A stretch of 6,667 nucleotides of DNA, taken from contig NZ_JBEPWZ010000161.1 of NCBI RefSeq assembly GCF_041642155.1, forward strand, positions 1-6,667, read 5' to 3'. The notes beneath the pieces were generated by a model that was given only the letters and a program-made list of their open reading frames with translations, did no database searches and was not told the DNA's origin. Numbering within the stretch: the stretch's first letter is position 1; every line of letters starts with the position of its first letter. Of this stretch, positions 6,317 through 6,667 are shown piece after piece. A program made the position numbers and the translations under genes. This DNA is from Fodinibius sp041642155 (lineage in GTDB: Bacteria; Bacteroidota; Rhodothermia; Balneolales; Balneolaceae).

Positions 6317-6376
6317 GTTTTTCCGGTATATCTGATTGGGAATGAACAGATAAGGCCGTCAAAATTGGTTAATGCT

Positions 6377-6667
6377 ATGGACGCTAATGTTCTGGTTTTA
6401 AATAAGGACTATCAGCCGCTGAGTGTATGCTCGGTACATCGATCCATAAAACTACTGTTTTTGGACAAGGCTGAAATGCTGCATGATTATCCGGATAGAA
6501 AACTCCGGACTGTGAGCGAAGAGTATTCCTACCCGTCGGTTATACGCCTGCGCCGCTATATCAACATTCCCTATAATAAAATTGTGCTGACCCGGCATAA
6601 TATCCTGAAACGTGACGCCAATACCTGCCAGTATTGTGGCTCTTCCCGTAATTTGACGATCGATCAT
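6377..6667 (+). CDS. HNH endonuclease family protein, 5' part (cut by window end)
   Basis: 97 codons from the ATG at 6377 to the window edge, with no stop. The start MDANVLVLNKDYQPLSVC, the following LLFLDKAEML, then SYPSVIRLRRYINIP and ILKRDANTCQYCG match the widely conserved stand-alone HNH family (about 165-200 residues; common in Bacteroidota and Cyanobacteria). Cys84 and Cys87 form the first zinc-binding pair, and LTIDH ends with Asp96-His97, the beginning of the HNH active site. The second Cys pair and the Asn/His residues lie beyond the window. The family is predicted to cut DNA with a metal ion, but its cellular role is not established. It is usually a single chromosomal gene, not clearly part of a restriction system. 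No Shine-Dalgarno sequence is seen; the ATG fits the family N-terminus. Confidence 0.88.
   Translation, partial: MDANVLVLNKDYQPLSVCSVHRSIKLLFLDKAEMLHDYPDRKLRTVSEEYSYPSVIRLRRYINIPYNKIVLTRHNILKRDANTCQYCGSSRNLTIDH

Noticed and set aside
6452..6667. Minus-strand frame at the right edge
   Set aside because: Opposite the HNH gene, whose plus-strand product matches a known family with its zinc Cys pair and active-site His.

Overview
The window looks like chromosomal DNA from a Bacteroidota-like (FCB group) bacterium, with the Balneolota/Rhodothermota lineage as my best guess. The reasons are the gene families present (a very long FG-GAP/VCBS lipoprotein with a central ASPIC/UnbV module, a long-form RraA-like C-terminus ending in RTW, a conserved HNH protein), GC-rich coding regions separated by AT-rich spacers, and mostly absent Shine-Dalgarno sequences. 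The lineage is inference; no rRNA or marker gene is present.

Layout, left to right. (1) The 3' end of an RraA-family gene (+, ends at 262). (2) A 198-bp spacer holding a 137-bp segment bounded by a perfect 13-bp inverted repeat. (3) A complete bile acid:sodium symporter (BASS) family transporter (+, 461-1615) with an N-terminal extension and a terminator-like hairpin in its last codons. (4) A convergent junction (1616-1756) with several weak hairpins. (5) A 1150-residue surface lipoprotein gene (-, 5209-1757) built as seven Asp-motif repeats, an ASPIC/UnbV module, then seven more. (6) A 467-bp AT-rich spacer that includes its leader. (7) A small RsbW-like ATPase gene (-, 6084-5677) with a perfect 9-bp hairpin just upstream of its preferred start. 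(8) A divergent spacer and the 5' end of an HNH endonuclease gene (+, from 6377, cut by the window end).

How the genes may work together. RraA-fold aldolases cleave or decarboxylate 4-hydroxy/4-carboxy-2-oxo acids, and BASS proteins import organic anions with sodium, including 2-oxo acids in some branches. The first two genes could therefore be an uptake-plus-catabolism pair, although the 13-bp inverted repeat between them argues against a simple compact operon. The lipoprotein, the ATPase and the HNH gene show no obvious functional link to each other. I see no CRISPR array, tRNA, rRNA, transposase or defence cluster. The most unusual signals are non-coding: the inverted-repeat element at 278-414, the hairpin at 6101-6127 and the leader structure at 5286-5339. 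Overall this is a fairly ordinary region and I do not claim a new system.
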